A DNA stretch of 64,000 nucleotides, taken from NCBI RefSeq assembly GCF_002003265.1, contig NZ_CP019687.1, forward strand, positions 3,308,001 through 3,372,000, read 5' to 3'. Below the pieces are notes generated by a model. It was not told where the DNA came from and made no database searches. It saw only the letters and a program-made list of their open reading frames with translations. Numbering within the stretch: the first letter of the stretch is position 1; every line of letters starts with the position of its first letter. This document shows positions 25,582-34,719 of the stretch, one piece after another. The DNA is from Paenibacillus larvae subsp. larvae (lineage in GTDB: Bacteria; Bacillota; Bacilli; Paenibacillales; NBRC-103111). A program made the position numbers and the translations under genes.

Positions 25582-26910
25582 ATGAAAGTAATTGTTGTAG
25601 GTTGTACACATGCAGGGACTGCAGCTATTGTCAATACCGCCAAGTTATATCCTGACGCTAAGATCACCGTTTTTGAACGAAACGATAATATCTCTTTTTT
25701 GTCTTGCGGAATCGCACTGTATGTAGGAGGAGTTGTGGAAGATCCCCAGGGATTGTTTTACTCATCCCCAGAAGAACTGGCTAAACTGGGAGTGACTACG
25801 AAAATGAGACATGATGTGCTGGCGATTCATACAGAGAGAAAAACAGTGAATGCCCGAAATCTGGAGACAGGAGATGAATTTGAAGAACCTTACGATAAAC
25901 TGATTCTGACCACAGGTTCCTGGCCGATTTTGCCGAAGTTAGAAGGAAGCGATCTGGAAAACATCGTGCTGTCCAAAAACTTCAATCATTCCAATGCAAT
26001 TATTGAGAAAGCAAAAGCAGCCAAAAATATTACCGTAGTGGGAGCCGGCTATATTGGCATTGAATTAGTGGAAGCTTTTGAAATGAACGGAAAACAGGTA
26101 ACATTGATTGACAGCTGTGACCGTATTCTGGCCAAATATCTGGATCCGGAATTTACAGATGTTATCGAACAGGAATTGAGCCGCCATTCCGTCAAGCTGG
26201 CCCTTGGAGAGACGGTAACCCGTTTTGAGGGTACTGATGGTAAAGTATCCAAAGTCATTACTACAAAAGGGGAATATGAGACCGATTTGGTCATTCTGTG
26301 CATTGGATTCCGTCCGAATACCGGATTGGTGGCCGGCCAGGTAGACATGCTGAGTAACGGGGCTATCATAGTGGATGAATATATGCGCACAAGCAAACCT
26401 GATGTATTTGCCGCTGGAGACAGCTGTGCCATTTACTATAATCCTACCGGACAGCATGCATATATTCCACTCGCTACAAACGCTGTTCGAATGGGGACCC
26501 TTGTTGCACGAAATCTTGTGAATCCAGTCACGAAGTATATGGGGACTCAAGGTACATCCGGTTTGAAAATTTACGAGTATAACCTGGCTTCAACGGGACT
26601 TACGGAACGGGCTGCTGCAGAACAGGGCCTGCCTATAAGATCAGTCCTGATAACGGACAATTACCGGCCGGAGTTTATGCCTACTTATGAACCTATTACC
26701 CTAAAAGTTGTTTATACGGCAGATACCAGAAGGATTGTCGGAGCACAGATAATGTCCAAAGCTGATCTGACCCAATCTATTAATACCATTTCTGTATGTA
26801 TTCAGAATGGGATGACTATTGATGATCTTGGCTTTGTAGATTTTTTCTTCCAGCCTCATTATAACAAACCTTGGAATTTTCTGAATTCTGCAGGTCTTGC
26901 TGCACAGTAA
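25582..26910 (+). CDS. nox: FAD-dependent NADH oxidase (Nox, class III disulfide reductase family)
   Basis: A 442-residue flavoprotein. It begins with an FAD dinucleotide fold (VVGCTHAGTAA), followed by the redox-active single cysteine Cys42 in FLSCGIALYVGG. An NAD-binding fold (VVGAGYIGIELVEAFE), a second FAD motif (DVFAAGDS) and a C-terminal dimerisation domain complete the protein. This layout is typical of water-forming NADH oxidases and CoA-disulfide reductases. It would regenerate NAD+ and remove oxygen. The start at 25582 follows GGGAGG at 8 bases. The upstream FNR- and Rex-like sites support control by oxygen and NADH. Confidence 0.9.
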   Translation: MKVIVVGCTHAGTAAIVNTAKLYPDAKITVFERNDNISFLSCGIALYVGGVVEDPQGLFYSSPEELAKLGVTTKMRHDVLAIHTERKTVNARNLETGDEFEEPYDKLILTTGSWPILPKLEGSDLENIVLSKNFNHSNAIIEKAKAAKNITVVGAGYIGIELVEAFEMNGKQVTLIDSCDRILAKYLDPEFTDVIEQELSRHSVKLALGETVTRFEGTDGKVSKVITTKGEYETDLVILCIGFRPNTGLVAGQVDMLSNGAIIVDEYMRTSKPDVFAAGDSCAIYYNPTGQHAYIPLATNAVRMGTLVARNLVNPVTKYMGTQGTSGLKIYEYNLASTGLTERAAAEQGLPIRSVLITDNYRPEFMPTYEPITLKVVYTADTRRIVGAQIMSKADLTQSINTISVCIQNGMTIDDLGFVDFFFQPHYNKPWNFLNSAGLAAQ

Positions 26911-26945
26911 AGGGAAAAAAGAGGTCACTTCACATGAAAAAGGTA

Positions 26946-26973
26946 TTGACTAATGGGCCCAGTTTTTTATAAT
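26946..26973 (+). promoter_or_regulatory. Promoter of the EamA transporter leader
   Basis: TTGACT and TATAAT spaced by 16 bases lie about 160 bases upstream of the transporter start. The intervening leader can fold and ends in a terminator hairpin. Confidence 0.65.
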
Positions 26974-26979
26974 AGGGTT

Positions 26980-27105
26980 CATAAAGATATACCTATCCAA
27001 ACTCCAGTTCTTCACCCAGGAAGACGGAGTGGCGAAATTTTACGAAGAAATGTTCTTTGGTTTCAGTCGCCCCCTGCCGATTGTTGTCGGCAGGGGGCTT
27101 GTTTT
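26980..27105 (+). promoter_or_regulatory. Structured leader with terminator, possible attenuator or riboswitch
   Basis: The leader contains a hairpin with arms ACTCC/GGAGT (26999-27030 region) and a second element with closing arms GGCGA/TCGCC. It ends in a perfect 12-bp terminator stem GCCCCCTGCCGA at 27069-27098 followed by TTGTTTT. The TCGCC arm overlaps the terminator's left arm, so the two folds exclude each other. I do not recognise the aptamer class. The hairpin could instead simply terminate nox, but a promoter lies between them. Confidence 0.5.
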
Positions 27106-27131
27106 ATGGGGGGAAAGGAGTCGCAGAAGAG

Positions 27132-28031
27132 ATGAATAAACTGAAATATGCCATACTCGTACTTCTCGGAGGATGCAGTTACGGAACTTTATCTACAATT
27201 ATGAAAGTAGCTTTTCAAGATGGTTATACGACACAGCAGCTTATAGGCGGTCAATATTTGTTTGGCTGGCTGCTGCTTCTCTTGTTGACGCTTGTTTTCT
27301 CCAGAGTACGAATCAACGCGAAAATGGCTCTTAAGCTGGTTCTAGTAGGCTTGTCCATGAGTGTGACGTCGATCTTTTACAGTAAGTCGGTCACCGTGCT
27401 GCCGGCTTCTATCGCAGTTGTTGCTCTTTTTCAATTTACATGGATTGGGGTCCTTCTTGAGGCCGTAGCTGAGAGAAAATGGCCTTCGAGAGAAAAATGG
27501 CTCTCCATGGTGCTGCTTTTGACCGGAAGCTTTCTGGCCGGGGGAGTATTTAACAGTACCCTGGAGTCTCTCTCGGTAGCATGTATCCTATTTGGACTTG
27601 TGGCGGCTTGTTCATTTGCCTTTTACATTTTTGTCAGCGGGCGTGTAGGGACAAGTGTACCGGTACTCAACAAAAGCTTATTTATGGTAACGGGAGCCAT
27701 TGTTTTAGTATTTGCCGTTTTCTCCCCCTCTATCTTATATGATGGTTCTATTCCAGGGGGACTTTGGAAATATGGACTTGTCTTGTCTCTACTCGGAATT
27801 ATCGTGCCGGTAGTCTTTTTTGCAATAGGAGTACCTAAGGTGGGGCCCGGGCTTGGAACTATTCTCAGTGCTGCTGAACTGCCTGCCGCGGTGGTGGTTT
27901 CTGTATGGGTCCTTAGAGAAAACGTTACCTTCCTTCAATGGATAGGCATTATTATTATTTTCGCGGGCATCATCCTTCCACAGCTTATCCAGCCGGGAAC
28001 GATCCGGGAAAAGAGCAGGGAAAAGGAATAA
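27132..28031 (+). CDS. EamA/DMT-family membrane exporter
   Basis: A 299-residue protein with ten predicted helices formed from two EamA repeats (about residues 5-135 and 155-290). The second repeat ends in the family's VPKVGPGLGTILSAAELPAA and a helix, followed by a basic tail. Such carriers export amino acids, nucleobases or other small metabolites; the substrate here is unknown. AAAGGAG lies 11 bases before ATG 27132. The leader in front suggests metabolite-responsive control. Confidence 0.82.
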   Translation: MNKLKYAILVLLGGCSYGTLSTIMKVAFQDGYTTQQLIGGQYLFGWLLLLLLTLVFSRVRINAKMALKLVLVGLSMSVTSIFYSKSVTVLPASIAVVALFQFTWIGVLLEAVAERKWPSREKWLSMVLLLTGSFLAGGVFNSTLESLSVACILFGLVAACSFAFYIFVSGRVGTSVPVLNKSLFMVTGAIVLVFAVFSPSILYDGSIPGGLWKYGLVLSLLGIIVPVVFFAIGVPKVGPGLGTILSAAELPAAVVVSVWVLRENVTFLQWIGIIIIFAGIILPQLIQPGTIREKSREKE

Positions 28032-28328
28032 AAAAAATGCCCGGGGCAATATGTGCATTGTTCACCTTCGAGTAGACAGGGAGCTTCTAATATCAAGCAC
28101 GTTGTAATCGGGCACTACCTCTTTCCGTATGAAAGGAGGTTAATTTAGTATATGGACGATCTTCCCTTCTAGTGTGATATGCTACCCTAAGGGTTGATCC
28201 GGATGGACGAAGGCGTAGCGAAAGGAATGTGATGTTTTTTATTGAGACAGGTGCTATATTACACGATACTTGTAGTTGATATTGGGATTTTTTTCACAAA
28301 CCACTACAGATCGTGGGGTATAGATGCT

Positions 28329-29107
28329 ATGTCATATCAAAAACCTCAAAAAATTGCGGAACTCACTGTAGAGACAGGGTACAAAAAAGCTACCAACCCA
28401 TTCTCCACTATGATTGTGCTCGGATTCCTGGCTGGAGCTTTTATCGCGCTTGGTTACTTACTTTACATTAGAGTTATAGCAAGTGTACCGGCAGAATGGG
28501 GAAGTTTCTCATCTTTCCTGGGTGCTTCGGTTTTCCCGGTTGGCTTAATTCTTGTTCTTTTAGCTGGCGGGGAACTATTAACAGGAAATATGATGGCCGT
28601 TCCGCTTGCGAGGATAATGGGAAGAATCAGCACTTGGGAAACGGTTCGAAACCTGCTTGTCATAACGGTAAGCAATTTTTTGGGAGCCATCTTTGTTGCC
28701 TATTTTTTTGGACATATTGTAGGATTGACGGAAGCCGGCCCGTACTTAGCCAAGACGGTGGATGTGGCTGCACATAAACTGGACGATTCCTTTCTTCAGG
28801 CTTTTGTATCAGGGATCGGATGTAACTGGCTTGTGGCTTTGGCTGTATGGCTTTCTTACGGTGCGGACAGTTTTGGGGTAAAATTCTCGGTATCTGGTTC
28901 CCGACCATGGCTTTTGTTGCCATCGGCTTTCAGCACGTAGTGGCCAATATGTTCGTCATTCCGGCTGCTATTTTTGCCGGCCATTTCTCCTGGGGGGAGT
29001 ATCTGGCGAACTTTATTCCGGTCTTTCTTGGTAATTTTGTCGGGGGCTGTATCTTCGTGGCTCTATCCTATCGGATCGCTTATCTGCGTAAAGTAGAGAT
29101 TAAGTGA
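28329..29107 (+). pseudogene. Formate/nitrite transporter family channel, frameshifted
   Basis: Read across one frame change this is a 259-residue FNT channel (FocA/NirC family) with six helices. Up to ADSF it is in one frame; [31 protein letters not shown] continues in another. One G appears to be missing from the GGGG tract near 28877, so translation as written stops at 28940 and loses the last two helices. ATG 28329 matches the usual family start. The channel would move nitrite or formate across the membrane, relevant to the nar system. A sequencing error is a real alternative to a true mutation. Confidence 0.85.
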
Positions 29108-29137
29108 ATAACTCGGACATACTTTGTCTACACGCTC

Positions 29138-29161
29138 AAGCCCCGGCACTAGCCGGGGCTT
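29138..29161. terminator. Bidirectional terminator
   Basis: A perfect 10-bp stem (AAGCCCCGGC with its complement) with the 4-base loop ACTA lies between the convergent FNT and Dcu genes. Confidence 0.8.
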
Positions 29162-29183
29162 ATTCTGAGCTGAGGAGATTTGG

Positions 29184-30497
29184 TCACAGGATGATTTGGG
29201 CAAGAACAAAGCCGATGGCTACAGCACTGATGGTAGCAATGAGTCCAGGCAGCATAAAGCTGTGGTTCAGGACATATTTCCCGATTCGGGTTGTACCGGT
29301 GCGGTCAAAATTAATAGCCGCTACCAAAGTCGGGTAATTCGGAATAAAAAAGTATCCGTTCACAGCCGGAAACATGGCAATTAGGGCGGGAGCGGGAAGC
29401 CCGAGAGAGATTCCGAGAGGCACAAGAGCCCTTACAGTAGCCGCCTGGCTGTACAGTAGCATAGACAGAAGGAAAAGAGCGGTGGCAAACAGCCAAGGTG
29501 CGGCAGTCACCATTCCCTGAATGGAACCGCTGATCAGTTCCATATTGCCTGAGAAGAAAGTATCTCCCATCCAGGCGATCCCGAAAATGCTGATCACAGC
29601 CTGAGTCCCTGCCATAAATACATTGCCTTTAGCAATCTTGTCCGGTTTGACCCTACAGATTAATACGATGAGGGCAGCGGCTGCGAGCATTACGATTTCG
29701 ATGGAAGACGCCATATCTAGCTGTTTCCAGCCGTTTTCAGTGAACCACCCGGGACGCATGGAAGGAAATGAGCCTAATAGAACAACGAATAGAACTCCTG
29801 CCAAAAAGAGAAGAACAGATAGTTTTGCCCCTTTTGGCAGCTCGTCCTGATCCATTATTTGAAGATCCAGATTATCCCCATCCTGAAGCCGCTTCTGATA
29901 TTCAGGATCATCCTTTAGTTCCTTTCCTACTTTTGTCATTACAAAAGCAGCAATCATACACCCTATGAAAGTGGCGGGAACGGAGATCATCAGAATTTGG
30001 GACAAGCTGATAGAGGCTCCGGAAAGAAGGGACAACAGGGCTACAGTGGCCGCAGATATGGGGCTTGCAGTTATCGCCTGCTGAGAAGCGATGACGGCAA
30101 TGGACATAGGCCGCTCGGGCCGGACTCCGGACTGTCTTGATACTTCGGCGATAATAGGCATGATTGAATAAGATATATGCCCCGTACCTGCACAAAAAGT
30201 AAACAGATACGTTACAATGGGGCCCATAAAGGTAATCCGGTGAGGATGCCTGCGCAAAGCTTTTTCTGCCAAACGAACAAGATAATCCATTCCCCCTGCC
30301 GCTTGCAGGGTTCCTGCTGCGGTGGTTACAGCGGCGATCATAAGCATGACGTCGATAGGGGGAGAAGTAGGTTCAAGATGGAATATAAAGGTGAGGACTC
30401 CTAGACCCAGTCCTCCCAATATACCAAGCCCGATTCCTCCGATTCGTGCTCCTGCGAAGATGGCTGCGAGTACAACGAGCAATTGAAGCCAAAACAT
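29184..30497 (-). CDS. Anaerobic C4-dicarboxylate transporter, DcuA/DcuB family
   Basis: A 437-residue membrane protein with about 10 to 12 helices. The N-terminus FWLQLLVVLAAIFAGARIGGIGLG and AGTGHISYSIMPIIAEV match the DcuA/DcuB family, which exchanges fumarate, aspartate or malate for succinate during anaerobic growth. The ATG at 30497 matches family N-termini; a GTG at 30509 is in frame and closer to an AAAGAGA sequence. A good GAGGAG-ATG pair about 35 bases upstream opens only a three-codon reading frame. The gene fits the anaerobic theme of the region. Confidence 0.88.
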   Translation of the reverse strand: MFWLQLLVVLAAIFAGARIGGIGLGILGGLGLGVLTFIFHLEPTSPPIDVMLMIAAVTTAAGTLQAAGGMDYLVRLAEKALRRHPHRITFMGPIVTYLFTFCAGTGHISYSIMPIIAEVSRQSGVRPERPMSIAVIASQQAITASPISAATVALLSLLSGASISLSQILMISVPATFIGCMIAAFVMTKVGKELKDDPEYQKRLQDGDNLDLQIMDQDELPKGAKLSVLLFLAGVLFVVLLGSFPSMRPGWFTENGWKQLDMASSIEIVMLAAAALIVLICRVKPDKIAKGNVFMAGTQAVISIFGIAWMGDTFFSGNMELISGSIQGMVTAAPWLFATALFLLSMLLYSQAATVRALVPLGISLGLPAPALIAMFPAVNGYFFIPNYPTLVAAINFDRTGTTRIGKYVLNHSFMLPGLIATISAVAIGFVLAQIIL

Positions 30498-30604
30498 ATA
30501 AACAATCACATCTCTTTCTAAGCTGTCATATTTCTCTCCTCTTCAATTTACCCATTTTAATGATTGAGCCGTACAAATGCAAAAAGAACATCATGAATAA
30601 ACTC

Positions 30605-30653
30605 GAAACGTTTCAAAGCTTCTTGTTAATAATGGTATGACGTGAAACGTTTT
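30605..30653 (-). promoter_or_regulatory. Pair of AAACGTTT palindromes
   Basis: GAAACGTTTC at 30605-30614 and GAAACGTTTT at 30644-30653 are palindromic with a central CG, 39 bases apart, about 110 to 155 bases before the Dcu start. They resemble LacI/CcpA-family half-sites but match neither exactly. Confidence 0.4.
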
Positions 30654-30815
30654 GTTTTATGTTCGCGATTAATTTTATAGCCCTAGATTTCCATCTGAAC
30701 CCCAAATATGAAGCGGGGTCTCTTGCCGCTCATTTGCTGTTTCAATTATTCGACGTGGACAATAGGAGTCCTCCTTTATGGATGATATCCTCATTATACC
30801 CTACTCTTCCGGCTA

Positions 30816-30850
30816 TAAGAAAACAGGCCTCCGGTATTTCCGGAAACCTG
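30816..30850 (-). terminator. Intrinsic terminator of the pyridoxal kinase gene
   Basis: On the minus strand a stem with arms CAGG/CCTG and CCGGA/TCCGG, separated by a small internal loop, is followed by TTTTCTT. Confidence 0.65.
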
Positions 30851-30869
30851 GTCGATCGTTCAGTTTATG

Positions 30870-31685
30870 TCAGCCACGGTCAAACTTGCGATAAGCAGCA
30901 TGACAGGTAGGCCCTACGAATTCATTGAGTTTGAAAGACTCGCGGATAGCTTCCGTAATGAAAGCCTTGGCAATATGCACAGCCTCTTTTACACTTTTGC
31001 CCTTAGCGAGCTCGGCGGTAATAGCCGCAGAGTAAGTACAGCCTGCTCCGTGGGTATAGGTAGTATTGATGCGGTCGGATTCCAGGAGTTCATACGTCTC
31101 TCCGTCATACAGAACATCAACGGCCTTTTCATGTTCCAATTTACCGCCGCCTTTGACCAGCACATATTTGGCACCCAGCTTTTGAATGGCCCGGGCGGCT
31201 TCCTTCATAGCTTCTACAGTCGTTATCGGGCCTTGGCCGCTCAATTGGGAAGCCTCAAACAGATTAGGTGTCACAATGGCAGCTCTTGGTACCAATTCTT
31301 CTCGCAGGCTTACTGCTGTTTCCGGATGAAGTACCTCATTAACGCCTTTGCAGACCATAACCGGATCAATTACTACATTGGACAGCTTGTACTCATCGAT
31401 CGTTTTCGCAACTAGCTCGATGATCTCAACCGAACCAAGCATACCGGTTTTCATGGCATGAATGCCAACGGAAATGATAGTATCCAACTGGGCTTGTACG
31501 GTCGATACTTCTTGTGGAAAAACATGGTGTGCCCAGTTATCTTTAGGGTCCATGGATACAATAGTTGTTATCGCAGTCATTCCGTAAACGTTGCGTTCCT
31601 GGAATGTTTTCAGATCAGCTTGAATGCCGGCACCGCCGCTGCTGTCCGATCCCGCCACGGTTAATGCCCTATACATAGTTGTCAT
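30870..31685 (-). CDS. pdxK: Pyridoxine/pyridoxal/pyridoxamine kinase (PdxK, ThiD-like)
   Basis: A 271-residue ribokinase-fold kinase with the ThiD/PdxK signature AGSDSSGGAGIQADLKTF, the DPVMVCKG segment, PNLFEASQLSG and the catalytic THGAGCTYSAA motif. Length and sequence are closest to the Bacillus PdxK type, which phosphorylates pyridoxal and related vitamers, rather than to bifunctional HMP kinase ThiD. The ATG at 31685 lies 6 bases after GAGGGGG; another ATG 6 bases earlier directly abuts that purine run. No thiamine genes are adjacent. Confidence 0.85.
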   Translation of the reverse strand: MTTMYRALTVAGSDSSGGAGIQADLKTFQERNVYGMTAITTIVSMDPKDNWAHHVFPQEVSTVQAQLDTIISVGIHAMKTGMLGSVEIIELVAKTIDEYKLSNVVIDPVMVCKGVNEVLHPETAVSLREELVPRAAIVTPNLFEASQLSGQGPITTVEAMKEAARAIQKLGAKYVLVKGGGKLEHEKAVDVLYDGETYELLESDRINTTYTHGAGCTYSAAITAELAKGKSVKEAVHIAKAFITEAIRESFKLNEFVGPTCHAAYRKFDRG

Positions 31686-31906
31686 GGTCATCCCCCTCTA
31701 GTGCAAATAAGTTTTTCTTCTGATTATAGCCTTCTTCTATGGTAGAATAAAGTCTTAATTATCAGCTTCCCTTACTCCGGAGCTGATGCAGCCGCGATGA
31801 CTAATAAACAGAAGTCAAGAGAAAAGGCAAAAAAAGTTGAGTAAGCGGAAGGTAGTGTTATATATTAAGAAGATAAAGAATTTTCGGAGAGAAAGGCTGG
31901 GATACA

Positions 31907-33571
31907 GTGGAGAATAACAACGCTTCGTCAAATTTTATAAAAAATATTGTGATAGAAGATTTGAAATCAGGCAAGGTCAAGGAAGTGGTTACCCGTTTTC
32001 CGCCTGAGCCTAACGGATATCTGCATATTGGACACGCCAAAGCCATCTGTCTGAACTTTGAACTGGCCGATGAATTTAAGGGAAGAACCAATCTTCGTTT
32101 TGATGATACCAATCCTTTAAAAGAAGATGCGGAATACGTAAAAGCAATCAAGGAAGACGTGAAATGGCTTGGATTTGATTGGGACGGACTTTACTTTGCC
32201 TCCGACTACTTTGAGGAGATGTACAACCGCGCCGTTAAGCTAATCCGGAAAGGAAAAGCCTATGTTGATGATCAAAGTGCCGAACAAATCCGCGAGACGC
32301 GTGGAACATTAACCGAACCCGGAAAGGAAAGCCCGTACCGGAACCGGCCTGTGGAGGAAAACCTGGATCTGTTCGAACGGATGCGCAAGGGTGAATTCCA
32401 GAACGGGGAGAAAGTGCTCCGGGCCAAGATCGATATGGCTTCTCCCAATGTAAACCTGCGTGACCCGGTTATTTATCGTGTGTCTCATGCTACCCACCAC
32501 AATACCGGAGACAAGTGGTGCATCTATCCTATGTATGCTTTCGCCCACCCTCTGGAAGATGCTATCGAAGGCGTAACACATTCTATCTGCACATTGGAAT
32601 TTGAAGATCAGCGTCCGTTGTATGACTGGGTAATCCGGGAGTGCGAAATGGAGCATACTCCGCATCAGTACGAATTTGCCCGCCTAAATCTGACCAACAG
32701 CATTATGAGCAAGCGCTATCTGAAGCAGCTCGTGGAAGCCGGCATCGTAGACGGGTGGGATGACCCGCGGATGCCGACGATTTCCGGCCTACGCCGGAGA
32801 GGGTATACACCGGAGTCAATCCGCAATCTCTGTAGGGAAACCGGTGTAAGCAAGAGCAACAGTGTTGTGGATTCGAAAATGCTGGAGCATTTTATCCGTG
32901 AAGATCTTAAGCTCAAAGCTCCGCGGACTATGGGGGTACTCAAGCCGCTGAAAGTAGTGATCACCAATTACCCGGAAGGGCACGTGGAGATGCTGGATGC
33001 AGAGATCAATCCTGAGAATCCGGACATGGGCATCAGACAAATTCCATTCTCCCGGGAAATTTACATTGAACAGGACGATTTCATGGAGAATCCTCCGAAA
33101 AAGTATTTCCGTCTGTTCCCGGGTAACGAAGTACGTCTGAAGCACGCTTACTTCATTAAGTGCAATGATGTGATTAAGAATGAGGCAGGGGAAATCGTGG
33201 AAATTCACTGTACCTACGATCCGGAGACCAAAAGCGGTACAGGTTTCACCGGAAGGAAAGTGAAGGGAACCCTTCATTGGGTAGACGCTTCACAGGCTGT
33301 TCCCGCCGAGTTCCGCTTGTACGAACCGCTTGTGCTGGATGAAGATGAGCCGACAGGAAAACCGTTCATGGAACGGATCAACCCAAATTCATTGGAAGTG
33401 GTGCACGGATTCGTAGAGCCGAACATGAAAGGGGCCAAGGTCCAGGACAAATTCCAATTCTTCCGCCACGGCTACTTCAATGTAGATCCTAAAGACAGCA
33501 CGAATAACCAATTGGTCTTTAACCTGATCGTATCCCTAAAAAGCTCGTTTGATCCAAAGGCCAAAGTTTAA
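31907..33571 (+). CDS. glnS: Glutaminyl-tRNA synthetase
   Basis: A 554-residue class I synthetase with [16 protein letters not shown] (HIGH motif) near residue 35, FDDTNP in the active site, and IMSKRYL as the KMSKS-equivalent loop. It is followed by the GlnRS-specific beta-barrel anticodon-binding domain ([20 protein letters not shown]). GlnRS charges tRNA-Gln directly. Most Firmicutes lack it and use GluRS plus the GatCAB amidotransferase, so its presence suggests ancestral transfer. It starts at GTG 31907. It stands alone between terminators. Confidence 0.93.
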   Translation: MENNNASSNFIKNIVIEDLKSGKVKEVVTRFPPEPNGYLHIGHAKAICLNFELADEFKGRTNLRFDDTNPLKEDAEYVKAIKEDVKWLGFDWDGLYFASDYFEEMYNRAVKLIRKGKAYVDDQSAEQIRETRGTLTEPGKESPYRNRPVEENLDLFERMRKGEFQNGEKVLRAKIDMASPNVNLRDPVIYRVSHATHHNTGDKWCIYPMYAFAHPLEDAIEGVTHSICTLEFEDQRPLYDWVIRECEMEHTPHQYEFARLNLTNSIMSKRYLKQLVEAGIVDGWDDPRMPTISGLRRRGYTPESIRNLCRETGVSKSNSVVDSKMLEHFIREDLKLKAPRTMGVLKPLKVVITNYPEGHVEMLDAEINPENPDMGIRQIPFSREIYIEQDDFMENPPKKYFRLFPGNEVRLKHAYFIKCNDVIKNEAGEIVEIHCTYDPETKSGTGFTGRKVKGTLHWVDASQAVPAEFRLYEPLVLDEDEPTGKPFMERINPNSLEVVHGFVEPNMKGAKVQDKFQFFRHGYFNVDPKDSTNNQLVFNLIVSLKSSFDPKAKV

Positions 33572-33607
33572 GAATAAAAGCAAATAAAGCACTTGGGATA
33601 ACAACAG

Positions 33608-33672
33608 AAAAGCCCTTCTATACAGTCCGGAGTACTGCATACCGGCACCGGTATATAGTAGGGCTTTTTTTA
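33608..33672. terminator. Long bidirectional terminator
   Basis: Outer arms AAAAGCCCT and AGGGCTTTT enclose further self-complementary sequence (CCGGCACCGG) and are followed by T-runs. It lies between the convergent glnS and moeB genes and overlaps the moeB stop by a few bases. Confidence 0.75.
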
Positions 33673-34719
33673 CATTCCTATATAACGGCAGTACAGATTC
33701 TTGGCAGTAACAGGGTCGTCGGTCCCCTGGACCATTACACGTCCGCCTTGGAAGACCACGAGGGTAAAGTCCGGGCTGAGTTCAACTTTTAACAGGAACT
33801 TGTTGCGTGTGACGGGACCGATGCCCTGAAGGCGTTCTTCCCATTCTTCCAGGCTTAGGGAACTGGGTATCTTTGGCTGTACCTGTACAGAGTTTCTTCC
33901 GCAAAGCGTCTGAATGGTTTCCCCTTCCAGCTCGGCATCCAGATAGTCGTAACGCTGTTCCCCGCAGCAAGGGCAATCCTGCCTTCGGGCTTTGGAGACA
34001 TCAATGGCGGACTGCTGGTTATACCAAAGGTCCCACTGCATCATAGAGGGATTTACATGCTCTGTATCTCCGACCAGCAGCTTTAATGCTTCGGTAGCCT
34101 GATACGACGCGACTACATGAATAATGCCTCCGATAACGCCTGCCGTATCACAGGTTTCCGCGCTTCCTTGTACAGGAGCCTGGCGGAAAAGGCAGCGGAG
34201 GCAGGGGGTCTTACCGGGGAGAATCGCAAGCGATACGCCCCGGGATGCTACAGCACCGCCATAGATCCATGGGATACGGTGCTTCACAGAGACATCGTTG
34301 ATCAGAAATCGGACGGCAAAATTATCGGTACCGTCCAGGATCAGGTCAACACCTCCCAACAGGTCCTCGGCATTAACCGCATGCAAGTCTGTGACATGGG
34401 GCTCGATTTGGACCTGCGAATTAATTCGCCGCAGCTTGTCCGCGGCAGCATTGGCCTTGGGCACCAACTGGATGGCGTCCTCTTCATCGTAGAGCATCTG
34501 CCGCTGAAGATTACTTTCCTCGACGATGTCCCGGTCGATAATGCGTACATAGCCAATACCCGCCCGCACCATATGGTTGGCCAGGACTGAACCCAGCGCG
34601 CCCATGCCGACTATAACGACTCTGGACTCCATGAGACGATGCTGACCTGCCCGGCCAATAGGGGGAAACAGCATATGGCGGGAATAACGTCCGGGAATTT
34701 GCTCATCCGTTTTTTTCAT
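33670..34719 (-). CDS. moeB: MoeB/ThiF-family adenylyltransferase
   Basis: A 349-residue E1-like enzyme. The ATP-binding GMGALGS motif follows the RYSRHMLFPPIG N-terminus typical of MoeB. The structural zinc site has CLRC and CPCC. The C-terminal 90 residues are a degenerate extension, not a full rhodanese domain. MoeB adenylates the C-terminal glycine of MoaD so that sulfur can be loaded for molybdopterin synthesis. It overlaps the moaD-moaE fusion gene by 4 bases, supporting the MoeB rather than ThiF assignment. Confidence 0.85.
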   Translation of the reverse strand: MKKTDEQIPGRYSRHMLFPPIGRAGQHRLMESRVVIVGMGALGSVLANHMVRAGIGYVRIIDRDIVEESNLQRQMLYDEEDAIQLVPKANAAADKLRRINSQVQIEPHVTDLHAVNAEDLLGGVDLILDGTDNFAVRFLINDVSVKHRIPWIYGGAVASRGVSLAILPGKTPCLRCLFRQAPVQGSAETCDTAGVIGGIIHVVASYQATEALKLLVGDTEHVNPSMMQWDLWYNQQSAIDVSKARRQDCPCCGEQRYDYLDAELEGETIQTLCGRNSVQVQPKIPSSLSLEEWEERLQGIGPVTRNKFLLKVELSPDFTLVVFQGGRVMVQGTDDPVTAKNLYCRYIGM

